From Bradymonadaceae bacterium (GTDB lineage Bacteria; Myxococcota_A; Bradymonadia; Bradymonadales; Bradymonadaceae), in the NCBI GenBank assembly GCA_028274765.1, contig JAQCND010000291.1, forward strand, positions 1 to 35,628: DNA of 35,628 nucleotides. The letters run 5' to 3'. The translations under genes and the position numbers were made by a program. The notes beneath the pieces were generated by a model, which worked only from the letters and a program-made list of their open reading frames with translations, ran no database searches and was not told the DNA's origin. Positions 34,423 to 35,628 of this stretch are shown here, piece by piece; position 1 is the stretch's first letter; every line of letters begins with the position of its first letter.

Positions 34423-35628
34423 TCAGTAGAGGCTCTTGATGTCGATATCCCGATAATAGTGGTTGAGAATCTCACGGTAGCTCCGATCGCGGTCGGCCAT
34501 GCCGATCGCGCCCGTCTGGCACATGCCGACGCCGTGGCCGTAGCCGGCTCCCCGGAACGAAAAGGTCTCGATGGTCCCGTTCTCGTCGGTCTCGGTCTCC
34601 ATGACAAAAAGCCCACTCTTGAGGTGGTCGAAGAGCCGTCGGATGTTGAGCTCGCGTTCGACCGTCGTCGAGCGCCCCTCGGTGCCGGTCAGCTTGAGAC
34701 GAATGGCGCGCCCGCTGACCCCTCGACTCAGCACTTCGGCCTCCTGGAGTGGCCCCACGTCGCGATCGTTCGTCTGCAACCACTCCCGGACGGCGTCGGC
34801 GTCGACGCGCTTGTCCCAGCGGTAGTAATCACTCGACGACACGGAGGCCGATCGGCTGTATGCCGGAAAATCGCTCTCGAGGAATTGCTCCAGTTCCTCG
34901 TCGTCGTCGAGGCCGTCCCGGAAGGACGCCGGGATGGAGGTCTCGGGCGCATCGGGTTGCCCCCGGAGATACGAGAGGGGTTCGGCGTTCCAGACATTTT
35001 CGTTGCTTTCGGTAAAGCCGCCAGCATTGGCGCTGTAGACGGCCTCGATGATGCGTTTGCCGTGAAACATCACTTCTCCCCGGGTCGCTTCGACCGCTTT
35101 CGAGGTCCGGGGATGCTGAGCGTCGAGTCCCTTGTAGACCTGATCGTAGATGTCGGAGCGCAACATGTACGGCGAGGCGAGGTTGCGCACGCCGATCGAT
35201 GAGAAGATGGTGTTGCGAGCGGCGATCGCCTGGGCTCGAAGAGCGTCACGGGGGGCGCTGGGCTGAATCTCGGAGGGCACGACTCCCTTGAGGAGGCGTT
35301 CGGCACTCAACTCGTTGACGACCGATATCTCTCCGTCCGGGTCGGGGGCAAAGATGAGTCGTCCTGTGTACGTGCGGGTCTCGGTGGTCGCCCCCCGTCC
35401 GACGGGAATCTCGGGGATGCGGTATTCGATCTCGCCGCGGTGTTCGGAGGCGGAGCCAATCCAGAGGACGTTGCGATGGCGAATGCGCACCTCGCTCTCC
35501 TCGGCCGTCAGCGTCAAGGTCCCCGCCGGTCGGTCGGTGACATCGCTGTGGACACGAGCGCTGATTCCGTGTTTGCGCTCCAGTTCGTCGCGAAGTTGAT
35601 AGGCGTCCTCCCGATCGGTCGTCCCGCC
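34423..35628 (-). CDS. SpoIID/LytB domain protein (5' end beyond window)
   Basis: The visible 401 residues are the C-terminal part; the frame is open to the window edge, and the track's start at 35517 is an internal TTG. The first visible residues, TTDREDAYQLRDELERKHGI, look like the end of a SPOR-type repeat. The SpoIID domain follows: ELSAERLLKGVVPSEIQPSAP, then ALRAQAIAARNTIFSSIG (about 95-130), and IIEAVYSANAGGFTE (about 200-215). The terminal GYGHGVGMCQTGA (about 360-372) is the family's diagnostic motif. SpoIID proteins are lytic transglycosylases or amidase activators acting on denuded peptidoglycan outside the cytoplasm. A signal peptide would be in the missing part. In a non-sporulating lineage a role in septal or general wall turnover is likely. 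Confidence 0.88.
   Translation of the reverse strand, partial: GGTTDREDAYQLRDELERKHGISARVHSDVTDRPAGTLTLTAEESEVRIRHRNVLWIGSASEHRGEIEYRIPEIPVGRGATTETRTYTGRLIFAPDPDGEISVVNELSAERLLKGVVPSEIQPSAPRDALRAQAIAARNTIFSSIGVRNLASPYMLRSDIYDQVYKGLDAQHPRTSKAVEATRGEVMFHGKRIIEAVYSANAGGFTESNENVWNAEPLSYLRGQPDAPETSIPASFRDGLDDDEELEQFLESDFPAYSRSASVSSSDYYRWDKRVDADAVREWLQTNDRDVGPLQEAEVLSRGVSGRAIRLKLTGTEGRSTTVERELNIRRLFDHLKSGLFVMETETDENGTIETFSFRGAGYGHGVGMCQTGAIGMADRDRSYREILNHYYRDIDIKSLY

Noticed and set aside
285-35599. Numerous long plus- and minus-strand ORFs opposite or out of frame with the listed genes (for example 22001-23374, 24018-25475, 26497-27462, 28857-30293).
   Set aside because: They lie entirely across well-supported genes, are Arg/Ser/Pro-rich or show reverse-complement codon patterns, and have no domains or ribosome sites.

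Overview
The window looks like chromosomal DNA of a high-GC, Gram-negative, predatory- or myxobacteria-like lineage. The best guess is Myxococcota or Bradymonadota, formerly Deltaproteobacteria. This is an inference from content, not a database match. The signs are GldA/GldF/GldG-like ABC genes with a DUF4340 partner, an orphan ParA fused to zinc fingers, a non-housekeeping DnaK beside a J-domain/TPR protein, very long acidic Ser/Asp/Glu-rich linkers, a multi-thousand-residue membrane protein, and a degenerate HD-GYP protein. Genes are densely packed with strongly G/C third positions. I saw no rRNA, tRNA, CRISPR array, insertion sequence or phage genes. Most ORF-track lines are antisense or frame-shifted shadows and are omitted.

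Layout. (1) 1-5625, minus strand: a five-gene operon reading ABC ATPase, ABC-2 permease, GldG-like auxiliary protein, DUF4340 protein and gshB. Only the N-terminal third of gshB is in the window. (2) 5979-7322, minus: a two-TM, pore-loop protein with two RCK/TrkA-N domains, carrying a promoter that overlaps a small palindrome. (3) 7540-14577, plus: a 2345-residue zinc-ribbon, acidic-linker and polytopic membrane protein with internal repeats of about 400 residues. (4) 14593-18892, minus: a likely operon of a CACHE/HAMP-like membrane protein without an output domain, a DUF1343/NamZ-type muramidase, nadD and a DUF2520 Rossmann protein, behind a good sigma70-type promoter. (5) 19276-20337, minus: zinc-finger ParA. 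(6) 20772-21767, minus: LPG-synthase-TM family membrane protein with a candidate terminator.

(7) 22082-25436, plus: two adjacent genes that appear to share an N-terminal domain. One continues into HEAT-like repeats and the other into an HD-GYP fold that has lost its catalytic motifs. (8) 25491-31492, minus: a J-domain/TPR protein, a DnaK paralogue, a possible 80-residue ORF, and an 868-residue acidic TPR protein. The first and last carry the same small domain (called LIDG here), which suggests a dedicated Hsp70 module. (9) 32091-33284, minus: MFS transporter, divergent from a DUF2804 protein (33372-34382, plus). (10) 34423 to the end, minus: SpoIID/LytB-type protein, cut by the window edge.

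How the genes may work together. The window mixes cell-envelope and redox housekeeping (gshB, nadD, NamZ-like, SpoIID, LPG-synthase-like) with regulatory or positional systems (orphan ParA, pseudo-HD-GYP/HEAT pair, DnaK/J/LIDG module). The last two are the best candidates for poorly described biology.
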